DNA from: Rhizobium sp. CG5
GTDB taxonomy: Bacteria; Pseudomonadota; Alphaproteobacteria; Rhizobiales; Rhizobiaceae
NCBI RefSeq assembly: GCF_023701945.1
Contig: NZ_JABAEF010000001.1
Coordinates: forward strand, 62,001 to 126,000
Direction: 5' to 3'
Length of the DNA: 64,000 bases
Below, piece after piece: positions 44,021 through 52,272 of the stretch (the stretch's first letter is position 1; every line of letters starts with the position of its first letter). The notes below the pieces were generated by a model. It had not been told where the DNA came from and ran no database searches. It worked only from the letters and a program-made list of their open reading frames with translations. The position numbers and the translations under genes were made by a program.

Positions 44021-44429
44021 CGGCCTCCTGCTGGATACCTGTGCTGTCATCTGGATGACTCACAAGGAGTTCGTTGCAGCAGAGGCGCGCGACGCCGTAA
44101 TTGACTGCCAAACGACAGGAGTTCCGGTCTTCGTCTCGGTAGCAACCGCCTGGGAAATGGCTATGTTGGTGTCAAGAGGGCGTATCCGGGAGACGAAGGA
44201 TGCGAAGCGTTGGTATGATGGATTCCGGCAGGACGCCGCGGTCGCTGAGCAACCGGTAACAGCCGATACATTCATCGCGTCCTGTTTCCTGCCGCAGCCG
44301 ATCCACAAGGATCCGATCGACCGCATCCTGATCGCGACCGCGCGCGAGCATGATCTGACCATTATAACCCGCGATCGCGCCATTCTGTCCTATGGCGCGG
44401 CCGGACATGTGAGAGTACTGGCCTGCTAG
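44013..44429 (+). CDS. PIN-domain toxin
   Basis: 138 residues from ATG 44013. PIN acidic residues are in place: Asp in LLLDTCAVIWM, Glu in TAWEMAMLV, Asp in HKDPIDRILIATA and Asp in ITRDRAILSYG. It belongs to the type II VapC ribonucleases and is the partner of the overlapping XRE-type gene. The gene ends 17 bases before the aldehyde dehydrogenase start, so transcription could continue into metabolic genes. Confidence 0.9.
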   Translation: MSSGLLLDTCAVIWMTHKEFVAAEARDAVIDCQTTGVPVFVSVATAWEMAMLVSRGRIRETKDAKRWYDGFRQDAAVAEQPVTADTFIASCFLPQPIHKDPIDRILIATAREHDLTIITRDRAILSYGAAGHVRVLAC

Positions 44430-44446
44430 GCTGTTTGGAGACGACA

Positions 44447-45832
44447 ATGACAATGATCCAATGCATTTCGCCGATCGACGGATCGGTTTATGCCGAACGT
44501 CCCGCCCTGTCGCTGGAGGCGGCGAGCGCTGCCGTGGCGCGGGCCCGCAAGGCGCAGAAGAGCTGGGCGCGCCGTCCTCTCGAAGAGCGCGTACAGCTCG
44601 TGCTGAAGGGCGTCGCGCGGCTCAACGAGATGGTCGACGAGGTGGTGCCGGAACTGGCCCATATGATGGGCCGGCCGGTGCGCTATGGCGGCGAATTCAA
44701 GGGCTTCAACGAGCGTTCCAACTACGTGGCGACGATTGCCGCCGATGCATTGGCGCCGCTGGTGATCGAGGCGAGCGCCAGCTTCGAGCGCCGCATCGAG
44801 CGCGAGCCGCAGGGCGTGGTCTTCGTCATCGCGCCGTGGAACTATCCCTATATGACGGCGATCAATACGGTGGCGCCGGCGCTTATGGCCGGCAATACCG
44901 TCGTCATCAAGCATGCCACCCAGACATTGCTGGTCGGCGAGCGCATGGTGCGGGCCTTTGTCGAGGCGGGTGTGCCGGAAGACGTGTTCATCAACCTGTT
45001 CCTCGATCATGCGACCACATCAGCGCTGATTGCCGCCGGCAGTTTCAATTTCATCAATTTCACCGGTTCCGTCGAGGGCGGCCGGTCGATCGAGCGAGCT
45101 GCTGCCGGCACCTTCGCCGGGCTCGGCCTCGAACTCGGCGGCAAAGATCCGGGCTATGTGATGGAGGATGCCGATCTGGAGGCGGCCGTCGATACGCTGA
45201 TGGACGGCGCCACCTTTAATTCCGGCCAGTGCTGCTGCGGCATTGAACGCATCTATGTGCATGAATCACTGTTCGACAGCTTTGTCGAGAAGTCGGTTGC
45301 CTGGGTGTCGAATTACAAGCTCGGCAATCCGCTCGATCCGGACACCTCGCTCGGTCCGATGGCCAACAAGCGTTTTGCCAAGGTGGTGCGCGAGCAGATC
45401 ACTGACGCGGTGGCCAAGGGCGCCAAGGCGCTGGTCGATCCAAAGCTGTTTCCGGCCGATGACGGTGGCGCCTATATCATGCCGCAGGTTCTGGTCGACG
45501 TAGACCACTCAATGGCCTTCATGAAGGACGAGACTTTCGGTCCGGCGGTTGGTATCATGAAGGTCAAAAGTGACGAGGAGGCCCTGGCGCTGATGAACGA
45601 CAGCCCCTATGGCCTGACGGCGTCCCTGTGGACCCAGGATCCGGAGCGTGCCGCCCGCATCGGCCGCGATATCGAGACCGGTACCGTCTTCATGAACCGT
45701 GCCGACTATCTCGATCCGGCGCTGTGCTGGACCGGCTGCAAGGAAACCGGCAAGGGCGGCTCGCTCTCGGTCATCGGCTTCCAGAACCTGACCCGTCCGA
45801 AATCCTACCACTTGAAGAAAGTCACGAAATGA
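44447..45832 (+). CDS. Aldehyde dehydrogenase family protein
   Basis: 461 residues from ATG 44447, with GGAG six bases upstream; the upstream TTG is rejected. The NAD(P)-dependent ALDH landmarks are present: VIAPWNYPYMTAINTVAPAL, NFTGSVEGGRSIE, the catalytic Glu in GLELGGKDPGYV and the catalytic Cys in FNSGQCCCGIERIYV. It would oxidise an aldehyde intermediate to an acid. Its stop overlaps the ATG of the alcohol dehydrogenase gene (ATGA), so the two are a coupled pair that could turn an alcohol group stepwise to a carboxylate. Confidence 0.94.
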   Translation: MTMIQCISPIDGSVYAERPALSLEAASAAVARARKAQKSWARRPLEERVQLVLKGVARLNEMVDEVVPELAHMMGRPVRYGGEFKGFNERSNYVATIAADALAPLVIEASASFERRIEREPQGVVFVIAPWNYPYMTAINTVAPALMAGNTVVIKHATQTLLVGERMVRAFVEAGVPEDVFINLFLDHATTSALIAAGSFNFINFTGSVEGGRSIERAAAGTFAGLGLELGGKDPGYVMEDADLEAAVDTLMDGATFNSGQCCCGIERIYVHESLFDSFVEKSVAWVSNYKLGNPLDPDTSLGPMANKRFAKVVREQITDAVAKGAKALVDPKLFPADDGGAYIMPQVLVDVDHSMAFMKDETFGPAVGIMKVKSDEEALALMNDSPYGLTASLWTQDPERAARIGRDIETGTVFMNRADYLDPALCWTGCKETGKGGSLSVIGFQNLTRPKSYHLKKVTK

Positions 45833-46974
45833 ACATCGTCGCCAACTGGAGCTATCCCACCGCCATCAAGATGGGCCGCGGCCGGATCAAGGAACTGGCC
45901 GATGCCTGCAAGACGCTCGGCATCAAAAATCCGCTGCTGGTGACCGACCGAGGCCTGGCCTCGATGCAGATCACCCAGGCCGCCCTCGACATCCTCGAAG
46001 AAGGGGGGCTTGGCCGGGCGATCTTCGCCGATGTCGATCCGAACCCGAACGAGAAGAACCTCGAGGCCGGCGTCAAGGCCTTCAAGGATGGCGGCCATGA
46101 TGGCGTCGTTGCCTTTGGCGGCGGCTCGGGCCTCGATCTCGGCAAATGCGTGGCCTTCATGGCCGGCCAGACCCGGCCGGTCTGGGATTTCGAGGATATC
46201 GGCGACTGGTGGACGCGGGCCAATTCCGAAGGCATCGCGCCGATCGTCGCCGTGCCGACCACGGCCGGCACCGGATCGGAAGTCGGCCGCGCCTCGGTCA
46301 TCACCAATTCGCAGACCCATGTGAAGAAGATCATCTTCCATCCGAAATTCCTGCCGGGCGTCGTGATCTGCGATCCGGAACTGACCATGGGCATGCCGAA
46401 GGTGATCACCGCCGGCACCGGCATGGATGCCTTTGCCCATTGCCTGGAGGCCTATTCCTCGCCCTTCTATCATCCGATGAGCCAGGGTATTGCGCTCGAA
46501 GGCATGCGGCTGGTCAAGGAATTCCTGCCGCGCGCCTATAAGGACGGCGCCGATCTCGAAGCGCGCACCAACATGATGTCGGCGGCCGCCATGGGCGCCA
46601 CCGCCTTCCAGAAGGGGCTAGGCGCCATCCATGCGCTGTCCCATCCGATCGGCGCGGTCTACAATACCCATCACGGCATGACCAATGCCGTCGTGATGCC
46701 GCCGGTGCTGCGCTTCAACCGCGCCGTCATCGAGGACAAGATCGAGCGGGCGGCCGCCTATCTCGGAATTTCCGGCGGGTTCGACGGGTTCTACGACTAC
46801 GTGCTGGCGCTGCGTTCCGAGCTGCATGTTCCGCAAAACCTGACGGCGATGGGCATTGCCCCCGACCGCATCGATGAACTCTCGGCCATGGCGATCGAGG
46901 ACCCGAGCGCCGGCGGCAATCCGGTGGCGATGACGCTGGAAAACACCAAGGCGCTGTTTGCCGACTGCTTCTGA
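45829..46974 (+). CDS. Iron-containing alcohol dehydrogenase
   Basis: 381 residues starting at ATG 45829 within the ALDH stop. Family landmarks: the NAD-binding VVAFGGGSGLDLGKCVAFMA, TTAGTGSEVGRASVI, and the iron ligands in TGMDAFAHCLEAYSS, HALSHPIGAVYNTHHGMTNAV (Asp and three His). It oxidises an alcohol to an aldehyde. Coupling to the aldehyde dehydrogenase and proximity to a gamma-glutamyl ligase point to an amino-alcohol or diol-derived substrate. A strong terminator follows. Confidence 0.95.
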   Translation: MNIVANWSYPTAIKMGRGRIKELADACKTLGIKNPLLVTDRGLASMQITQAALDILEEGGLGRAIFADVDPNPNEKNLEAGVKAFKDGGHDGVVAFGGGSGLDLGKCVAFMAGQTRPVWDFEDIGDWWTRANSEGIAPIVAVPTTAGTGSEVGRASVITNSQTHVKKIIFHPKFLPGVVICDPELTMGMPKVITAGTGMDAFAHCLEAYSSPFYHPMSQGIALEGMRLVKEFLPRAYKDGADLEARTNMMSAAAMGATAFQKGLGAIHALSHPIGAVYNTHHGMTNAVVMPPVLRFNRAVIEDKIERAAAYLGISGGFDGFYDYVLALRSELHVPQNLTAMGIAPDRIDELSAMAIEDPSAGGNPVAMTLENTKALFADCF

Positions 46975-46990
46975 CGCCCCGAAGTCTTTT

Positions 46991-47034
46991 CGACGACAAG
47001 GCCCGCGACCCCGTCGCGGGCTTTTGTCGTTTTG
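46991..47034 (+). terminator. Rho-independent terminator after the alcohol dehydrogenase gene
   Basis: A nine-base stem GCCCGCGAC/GTCGCGGGC (47001-47021) with three loop bases, extended by ACGACAA/TTGTCGT, followed by TTTTG. It ends the 39.5-47 kb gene set. A second hairpin, TCCCCCAC/GTGGGGGA followed by TTTT (47052-47081), lies 30 bases on and may be another terminator or a repeat fragment. Confidence 0.8.
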
Positions 47035-47195
47035 CGGCAGGACCTTAGTTCTCCCCCACAAGAAATGGGGTGGGGGATTTTGCTCTGATCTTTGGGGAAA
47101 ATTAACTAATTTTAGAAAGACTGCATTAACCGGGCCCTATGATGCAGGAAGCCTTTAGAGCGATGAATGGCTCTTTCATACCGACGAGGAATTCC

Positions 47196-47915
47196 ATGCC
47201 AGTCATCTCATTTGCCAATGCCAAAGGCGGAGCCGGCAAAACGACAGCTGCCCTTCTGCTTGCCACCGAACTTGCTCATCAAGGCTACCGCATCACCATC
47301 CTCGATGCCGATCCGCAGCACTGGATCACGCAATGGCACGAGATTTCCGGCCCGCAGTTCAATATCGAGGTGATCTCGGAAGTGTCTGTGGCATCGCTGC
47401 AGGGACATATCCGCGAAGCCAGCCGCGACTCCGACTATGTCGTCATCGACCTGGCCGGCGCCCGTGATGCGCTGGTGACCATGGCGATCGGCCTGTCCGA
47501 CCATGTGATGATTCCGGTGCAGGGCTGTGCCATGGATGCCCGTGGCGCCGCCCAGATCATCGACCTGATCAAGCTGATGGAAGACACCGGCAAGATGACC
47601 ATCGCCCATTCCGTCGTGCTGACCCGCGTTGCCTCGATGGTGACGACGCGGGCGCTTTTGACGATCAAGGGCCTTCTGGCCGCCCGCGGCGTCAATGTCA
47701 TCAATACGCCGATTGCCGAGCGCAATGCGTTTCGCGACATCTTCGACTGTGGCGGCACGCTCTATTCGATGGATCCGGCCCGCGTCAGCAATCTCGACAA
47801 GGCGCGCGAGAATTCGCAAGGCTTTGCCAGCGAAGTGATGCGCCTGCTGCCGGTCAAGGTGATCCGCTCGATGCGGCCGCGCCGCTTCCTGCGCCTGGTC
47901 GGCAAGGCTGCCTGA
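47196..47915 (+). CDS. Orphan ParA/VirC1-like ATPase
   Basis: 239 residues from ATG 47196 with GAGG six bases upstream. The deviant Walker A FANAKGGAGKTTAA, the Walker A' region ILDADPQHWITQW, and VVIDLAGARDALVTMAI identify a ParA/MinD-type ATPase. It lacks an N-terminal DNA-binding extension and there is no parB-like gene next to it. Similar stand-alone proteins in Rhizobium/Agrobacterium resemble VirC1, which helps position transferred DNA or protein complexes at the pole. Role here unknown. A bidirectional terminator follows. Confidence 0.87.
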   Translation: MPVISFANAKGGAGKTTAALLLATELAHQGYRITILDADPQHWITQWHEISGPQFNIEVISEVSVASLQGHIREASRDSDYVVIDLAGARDALVTMAIGLSDHVMIPVQGCAMDARGAAQIIDLIKLMEDTGKMTIAHSVVLTRVASMVTTRALLTIKGLLAARGVNVINTPIAERNAFRDIFDCGGTLYSMDPARVSNLDKARENSQGFASEVMRLLPVKVIRSMRPRRFLRLVGKAA

Positions 47916-47957
47916 TTACCCACCTTCTGCCCATCGTCACCTCCCAGGACGATCCAT

Positions 47958-48000
47958 GAAAAATGCCCGCTTTCTCAAAAAAGAAGGCGGGCATTTTTTG
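47958..48000. terminator. Bidirectional rho-independent terminator
   Basis: AAAAATGCCCGC (47959-47970) pairs with its complement at 47988-47999 across a loop of about 17 bases that can pair further. A runs lie on the left and T runs on the right, so it works in both directions. It separates the convergent ParA and L,D-transpeptidase genes. Confidence 0.85.
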
Positions 48001-48022
48001 CGTTCTGTAACAGGGTCTGCGA

Positions 48023-49375
48023 TCAGTCGACGAACTCGACGGTGACGCCGGGTTGCACCATCTTGGCCAGTTCAGTCGCATCCCAATTGGTCAGGCGGAT
48101 GCAGCCGTGGCTCTGGGTGCGGCCGATCTTGGAAGGCTCCGGCGTGCCATGGATGCCATAGGTCGGCTTGGAGAGCGCCATCCACACCGTTCCGACCGGA
48201 CCGTTCGGCCCTGGCGGAATGTTGAGCACCTTGTCATTGGCGCCCTGCTGGAAATTGATCTTCGGATTGTAGGTATAGCCGGGATTGAGCGCGACGCGCT
48301 CGACATTGACCAGGCCCGACGGTGACGGCGTGTCGGACGAGCCAATGCTGGCGGGATAGGCCGAAATCAGGGTGTTGAATTCGTCATAGGCAAAGACCTG
48401 CTTGCGGCCCTTGTCGGCGACGATGCGGGCCACCTTGCCGGTCATCGGCTCGCCGGGATTGACGACCTTGATCGTCGTGCCGGGAATGGTGAAATCGGCT
48501 TCGGGATTGAGCTCTTTCAGATAGGCCTCATCCATGTGGAAGCGTTCGGCCAGCATTTCGATGGTCGAGGTATAGGCCAGAGACGGCAAGAGCGCCTTCT
48601 GGCTATAGTCCTCGGGAATTTCCGCGACAAAGGGACCAGCGGCATCGCCTGGTGTAATGGTATAGCTGGTGATCGCCAGTCCGCCGGAAAAGCGCAGGCG
48701 TTCGATGATGTCGTCTGTGTTGTTGGGATCCAGCGTCTCGCCGGTCTTTTCCTGCCAGGCGGCAATCGACTTGTCGACATTGCTGCCCATCTTGCCGTCG
48801 ATGACGCCGGGCGACATGCCTTCACGGTCGAGGAAGACCTGCAGCGCGGTGATCTCCGGCCGGGAACGGGTCTTGACGGCAATGGTCGGCTTCATGTCGT
48901 GGCGCGGCACGGCTTCCGACTGCGGCAGAGTTTCCGACTGCGGCTCGATGGAGGTCATCTCGGTCGTCACGTCATCGGGAAAGGACTGGTCAAGCGGCTG
49001 GCGCTCGACGGGCGCGATGGTTCCGGTGGTGACCTGTTCGTTGCCCCAGGCGTCGGTCGGCGGCGCATCCTGGTATTCCACCGGATAGCGGTTGCGGCGG
49101 ACCTGCGGAAAGTAGGTTTCGGCCGGCACTTCGGTGGCCACCACATTGCCGAAATTGTCGATCAGCACGGTTCTGCCCATGCGGTCGCGGCTGATGATCA
49201 CGGCGCCGCGTTCCGGCACGTAGTCGAGAAGATCGCCATTCGGCGCGACCAGAACTGTTTCGCCCATCGGAGCGCCATAGGGAGCCTGCGCATAAGCGGC
49301 TGAGCCCAGCAAGGCCGGCTCGCTTGCCAGTGCGGTCAAAACCAGGCCGGCTTTCCACATGTCATTCACGCTCAT
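48023..49375 (-). CDS. L,D-transpeptidase (YkuD domain), exported
   Basis: 450 residues from ATG 49375, with GGGAAGA upstream. A signal peptide (AGLVLTALASEPALLGSAAYA) leads to a low-complexity region, a peptidoglycan-binding-like domain (ITALQVFLDREGMSPGVIDGKMG), a LysM-like segment (MLAERFHMDEAYLKELNP), and the C-terminal YkuD domain. That domain has the catalytic motif YGIHGTPEP then SHGCIRL, with His and Cys intact. It forms 3-3 crosslinks in peptidoglycan or anchors proteins to it, acting in the periplasm. Stands alone. Confidence 0.94.
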   Translation of the reverse strand: MSVNDMWKAGLVLTALASEPALLGSAAYAQAPYGAPMGETVLVAPNGDLLDYVPERGAVIISRDRMGRTVLIDNFGNVVATEVPAETYFPQVRRNRYPVEYQDAPPTDAWGNEQVTTGTIAPVERQPLDQSFPDDVTTEMTSIEPQSETLPQSEAVPRHDMKPTIAVKTRSRPEITALQVFLDREGMSPGVIDGKMGSNVDKSIAAWQEKTGETLDPNNTDDIIERLRFSGGLAITSYTITPGDAAGPFVAEIPEDYSQKALLPSLAYTSTIEMLAERFHMDEAYLKELNPEADFTIPGTTIKVVNPGEPMTGKVARIVADKGRKQVFAYDEFNTLISAYPASIGSSDTPSPSGLVNVERVALNPGYTYNPKINFQQGANDKVLNIPPGPNGPVGTVWMALSKPTYGIHGTPEPSKIGRTQSHGCIRLTNWDATELAKMVQPGVTVEFVD

Positions 49376-49596
49376 GATTCTTCCCGTTAATTTCTGATGC
49401 GACAAACACGGTAATTTTGACCCTAATGTGGAAAAGGTGAATTCGCAGTGAACAATCGGTAAATTTCCTTTGGCCCGTTGCCTGCGGCCTTGCGACCACG
49501 CCTGCTTCGGCGCGTCTTGAAGAACCGGCCTTTGTCCTTTAGGTCTTGCTGGGGATCACAGCGGGCGGTGCTGCACCGGTAGATAGGAGTAACACT

Positions 49597-50430
49597 ATGG
49601 AATTCAAGGCCAAATCGGGTCCGGTTCTGGCGCTTGATGCAGGCTCGGTCCTCGATATCGGCGCGTGTGTGGTGAACGGCGTCGATCTGGCACCGGGCAG
49701 GGCCATTCCCGACGACGGCGATCCGCGCATCGACCATTCGCTGCAGGGTTTTCTGTTCACCTGCGGCCCGGATCATATCCGCCATCCCGAACCGATCGGC
49801 CAAGGTCATACCGGCCGCTATCCGCTGCATGGTTCGTTCTCGTCTCATCCGGCAGAGATCCTCACATCGGTCACTGACAGCGGCAATGCGCAATGCACGG
49901 CTTTGGTTCCGGTTGATCTGGCCGATGGCGGCACGGCGCGGCTGGAGCGGTCCTGGTCGATCGATGGCGACAGCGGCGAGGTGTTTCTGGCCGACCGGGT
50001 GGTCAATACCGGCGACACGCCGTTCCCCGCCATGCTGATGTATCACATGAATATCGGTGCCCGGCTGTTCGACGATGCGGTGCGGCTTCAAGGCGCCATG
50101 CTGGAGGGCGGCGGATTTGCCTGGACCTTCGGCGAAGCGGATGGCGGCATATTCTGCGTTCCGGCGAGGGCCGGCGATCACGGATGGGCGGAATTGCGGC
50201 TCGGGCCGATCGCTGCCATCGGTGGACTGACGCTGCGGGTCCGGTTCAAGACCGACACGCTGCCCTTCCTGCAGGTCTGGCGCAACCAGCGCGCTCCGGC
50301 CCATGTGCTGGGCATCGAGCCGGTGTCGCATCGCTGGGAGGGCCGGGCGCAGCTTGCCGAACGGGGCGAACTTGATCTTTTGACGCCCGGGGAGGCGCGC
50401 GCATACGCGCTGTCCTTCGCGTTTGTGTGA
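49597..50430 (+). CDS. DUF4432 aldose-epimerase-like protein
   Basis: 277 residues from ATG 49597, with AGGAG seven bases upstream. The beta-sandwich pattern of the aldose 1-epimerase superfamily is visible: LQGFLFTCGPDHIRHPE, YPLHGSFSSHPAEI with a conserved His, VFLADRVVNTGDTPFPAMLMYHMNIG and FLQVWRNQRAPAHVLGIEP. It would bind or epimerise a sugar in the cytosol. The substrate is unknown and no sugar transporter gene lies nearby. Confidence 0.82.
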   Translation: MEFKAKSGPVLALDAGSVLDIGACVVNGVDLAPGRAIPDDGDPRIDHSLQGFLFTCGPDHIRHPEPIGQGHTGRYPLHGSFSSHPAEILTSVTDSGNAQCTALVPVDLADGGTARLERSWSIDGDSGEVFLADRVVNTGDTPFPAMLMYHMNIGARLFDDAVRLQGAMLEGGGFAWTFGEADGGIFCVPARAGDHGWAELRLGPIAAIGGLTLRVRFKTDTLPFLQVWRNQRAPAHVLGIEPVSHRWEGRAQLAERGELDLLTPGEARAYALSFAFV

Positions 50431-50508
50431 GCAGCTTCTAGCAGCGATTGACGGTTCGGGCGTGCCATCGTAGATGTGTCACCCGTTATCGAAAAGAGGG
50501 ATCAGGCG

Positions 50509-50847
50509 ATGAACATCCGAGAGATCAACGACGAATATTCCGTCAGCGGGCAGATCGCCATCGAGGACCTCGACACCATCAAGGCGCTCGGCTTCAAGTC
50601 GATCGTCTGCCATCGTCCGGACCATGAAGAGGCCGATCAGCCGACCTTTGCGGCCATTGCCGAGCGCGCCGAAGAGCTGGGCCTGAAGATTGCCCATGTG
50701 CCGGTCGGCCCGATGGGCGTGACCGCCGAGGCGGTGGCCGGCATGGTCGATGCGCTCGACGATTTCGACCGGCCGATGCTCGGCTATTGCCGTTCCGGCG
50801 CGCGCTCGACCGCCATCTATGAAAAAAGCCAGCATCTGCGCGGCTGA
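50509..50847 (+). CDS. TIGR01244-family phosphatase/sulfurtransferase-like protein
   Basis: 112 residues from ATG 50509 with GAGGG upstream. The fold resembles a tyrosine-phosphatase domain: YSVSGQIAIEDLDTIKALGF, VCHRPDHEE, HVPVGPMGVTAEAV, and the C-terminal active-site loop GYCRSGARST, which fits the CX5R pattern. Related domains occur fused to the beta-lactamase-like hydrolases involved in sulfide handling, where they were named Blh. Here the domain is alone. Confidence 0.85.
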   Translation: MNIREINDEYSVSGQIAIEDLDTIKALGFKSIVCHRPDHEEADQPTFAAIAERAEELGLKIAHVPVGPMGVTAEAVAGMVDALDDFDRPMLGYCRSGARSTAIYEKSQHLRG

Positions 50848-50940
50848 GTGTTTCAGAAGGCTCGGGCCTTTGCCTGGGCCTGCTCTCGTGCCGTCAGCCT
50901 AGGGCACGGCGTTTTCCCCCAAACCATCAGGAGTTTATCC

Positions 50941-51282
50941 ATGACCATCAAGCGTATCGAGCCCGGCGCCCGCATGAGCGGCGCAGTCGTCCACGGCAAC
51001 ACCGTTTACCTGGCCGGCCAGGTCGGCGAGGGCACCACGGTGACCGAACAGTCGACATCGGCGCTCGCCGAAGTCGATCGCCTGCTGGCGCTCGCCGGCA
51101 CCGACAAGTCGAAGATCCTGCAGACCCTCATCTATCTCTCCGACATGTCGACCTTCGGCGAAATGAACGCCGTCTGGGAAGGCTGGGTCGACCCGGCAAA
51201 CCCGCCGGCCCGCGCAACATCCGGTGCCCCGCTGGCGACCCCGGACTACAAGGTCGAGTTCATCGTGACCGCTGCTCTCTGA
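50941..51282 (+). CDS. RidA-family protein
   Basis: 113 residues from ATG 50941 with AGGAG eight bases upstream. The RidA/YjgF trimer signature is visible: VVHGNTVYLAGQVGEG, QSTSALAEVDRLLALAGTDKSKILQTLIYLSD split across helices, and the C-terminal PPARATSGAPLATPDYKVEF with the Arg that hydrolyses reactive enamine/imine products. It is a cytosolic housekeeping deaminase. A bidirectional terminator follows. Confidence 0.93.
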   Translation: MTIKRIEPGARMSGAVVHGNTVYLAGQVGEGTTVTEQSTSALAEVDRLLALAGTDKSKILQTLIYLSDMSTFGEMNAVWEGWVDPANPPARATSGAPLATPDYKVEFIVTAAL

Positions 51283-51302
51283 TATCGCGGTCCGTTCAGA
51301 TC

Positions 51303-51340
51303 AAAAAGCCGGCGCGTCCAATCGGATGCGCCGGCTTTTT
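51303..51340. terminator. Bidirectional rho-independent terminator
   Basis: AAAAAGCCGGCGC(G)TCC pairs with GGATGCGCCGGCTTTTT over about 15 pairs with one mismatch around a short loop. It lies between the convergent RidA and SDR genes. Confidence 0.88.
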
Positions 51341-51346
51341 CCTATG

Positions 51347-52171
51347 TCAGGCAAAGTTGGCGCGCATGTAGGCGATGTAGTCGTCCTCGCTCAATTCACG
51401 CCGCGCCTTGAGCCAACCGCTGGTTTCGTCGCCAACGAAATACCGCAGCCGATCTGTGCCGTCGGTTGCGGCTCCATGCACAACCTTGGCGACATCGGCC
51501 GAGGTCATGGTCAGGGCGCCACCGAGGCGGGCAAATGTCTCGACGCTGCGGTTCAGGAAGGGCAGGTAGGCTTCGGGCGTGTTTTCGTTGGCGAAATCCT
51601 GTGCCGCGCGCTGCTGGAAGGCGGTTTCGCCGACGCCGCCATGCGGGATGACCAGCTTGACGCCGATGTTGACGGCCTGCAGTTCATAGGCCAGCGCCTC
51701 AGAAAAACCCTCCAGAGCGAATTTGCTGGCGCAATAGGCCGAGATCATCGGCAGGGTAAAATGTCCCGCGCCGGAACTGACATTGACAATGGTGCCGGAT
51801 CCGTTCGCCCGGAAATGCGGCAGGATCGCCCGTGTTGCGTTCATCACGCCGAAGACATTGACGGCGAACTGCTGCATCAGCCTGTCCTTCGGGATCGATT
51901 CGAAGATTCCGTACAGGCCGTAGCCGGCATTGTTGATCAGCACGTCGATCTTGCCGAAGCGTTGGATGCCGGTGGCAATGGCGGCTTCGATGCTCGTTTC
52001 GTCCTCCAGGTCGAGACGGGTGACATGGACATTTGGCAATTCATTGAGTTCGCCCGCCGCCCGTGGATCGCGCATGGTTGCGATGACGTTGAACCCTTCG
52101 GACTGGAAGAGCCTGGCGCTGGCGCGACCTATGCCTGACGAGGCGCCGGTAATGAGAACAGTCTTGGTCAT
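51347..52171 (-). CDS. Short-chain dehydrogenase/reductase
   Basis: 274 residues from ATG 52171 with AGAGGAT upstream. Classical SDR motifs are present: TGASSGIGRASARLF for NAD(P), LINNAGYGLYG, and the catalytic Ser/Tyr/Lys in VSSGAGHFTLPMISAYCASKFAL. It is an oxidoreductase of unknown substrate, cytosolic. It is divergent from a LysR-type regulator gene 101 bases away, the usual layout for a regulator and its target. Confidence 0.93.
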   Translation of the reverse strand: MTKTVLITGASSGIGRASARLFQSEGFNVIATMRDPRAAGELNELPNVHVTRLDLEDETSIEAAIATGIQRFGKIDVLINNAGYGLYGIFESIPKDRLMQQFAVNVFGVMNATRAILPHFRANGSGTIVNVSSGAGHFTLPMISAYCASKFALEGFSEALAYELQAVNIGVKLVIPHGGVGETAFQQRAAQDFANENTPEAYLPFLNRSVETFARLGGALTMTSADVAKVVHGAATDGTDRLRYFVGDETSGWLKARRELSEDDYIAYMRANFA

Positions 52172-52272
52172 GTCGATCCTCTTTGTCGAATGGGACTGGT
52201 CCCTATCTATTGTATCGGATAGCGTGGCATAACCGTTGCTATGGCGTACAAGCTGATGAAGAAAATCGCACA

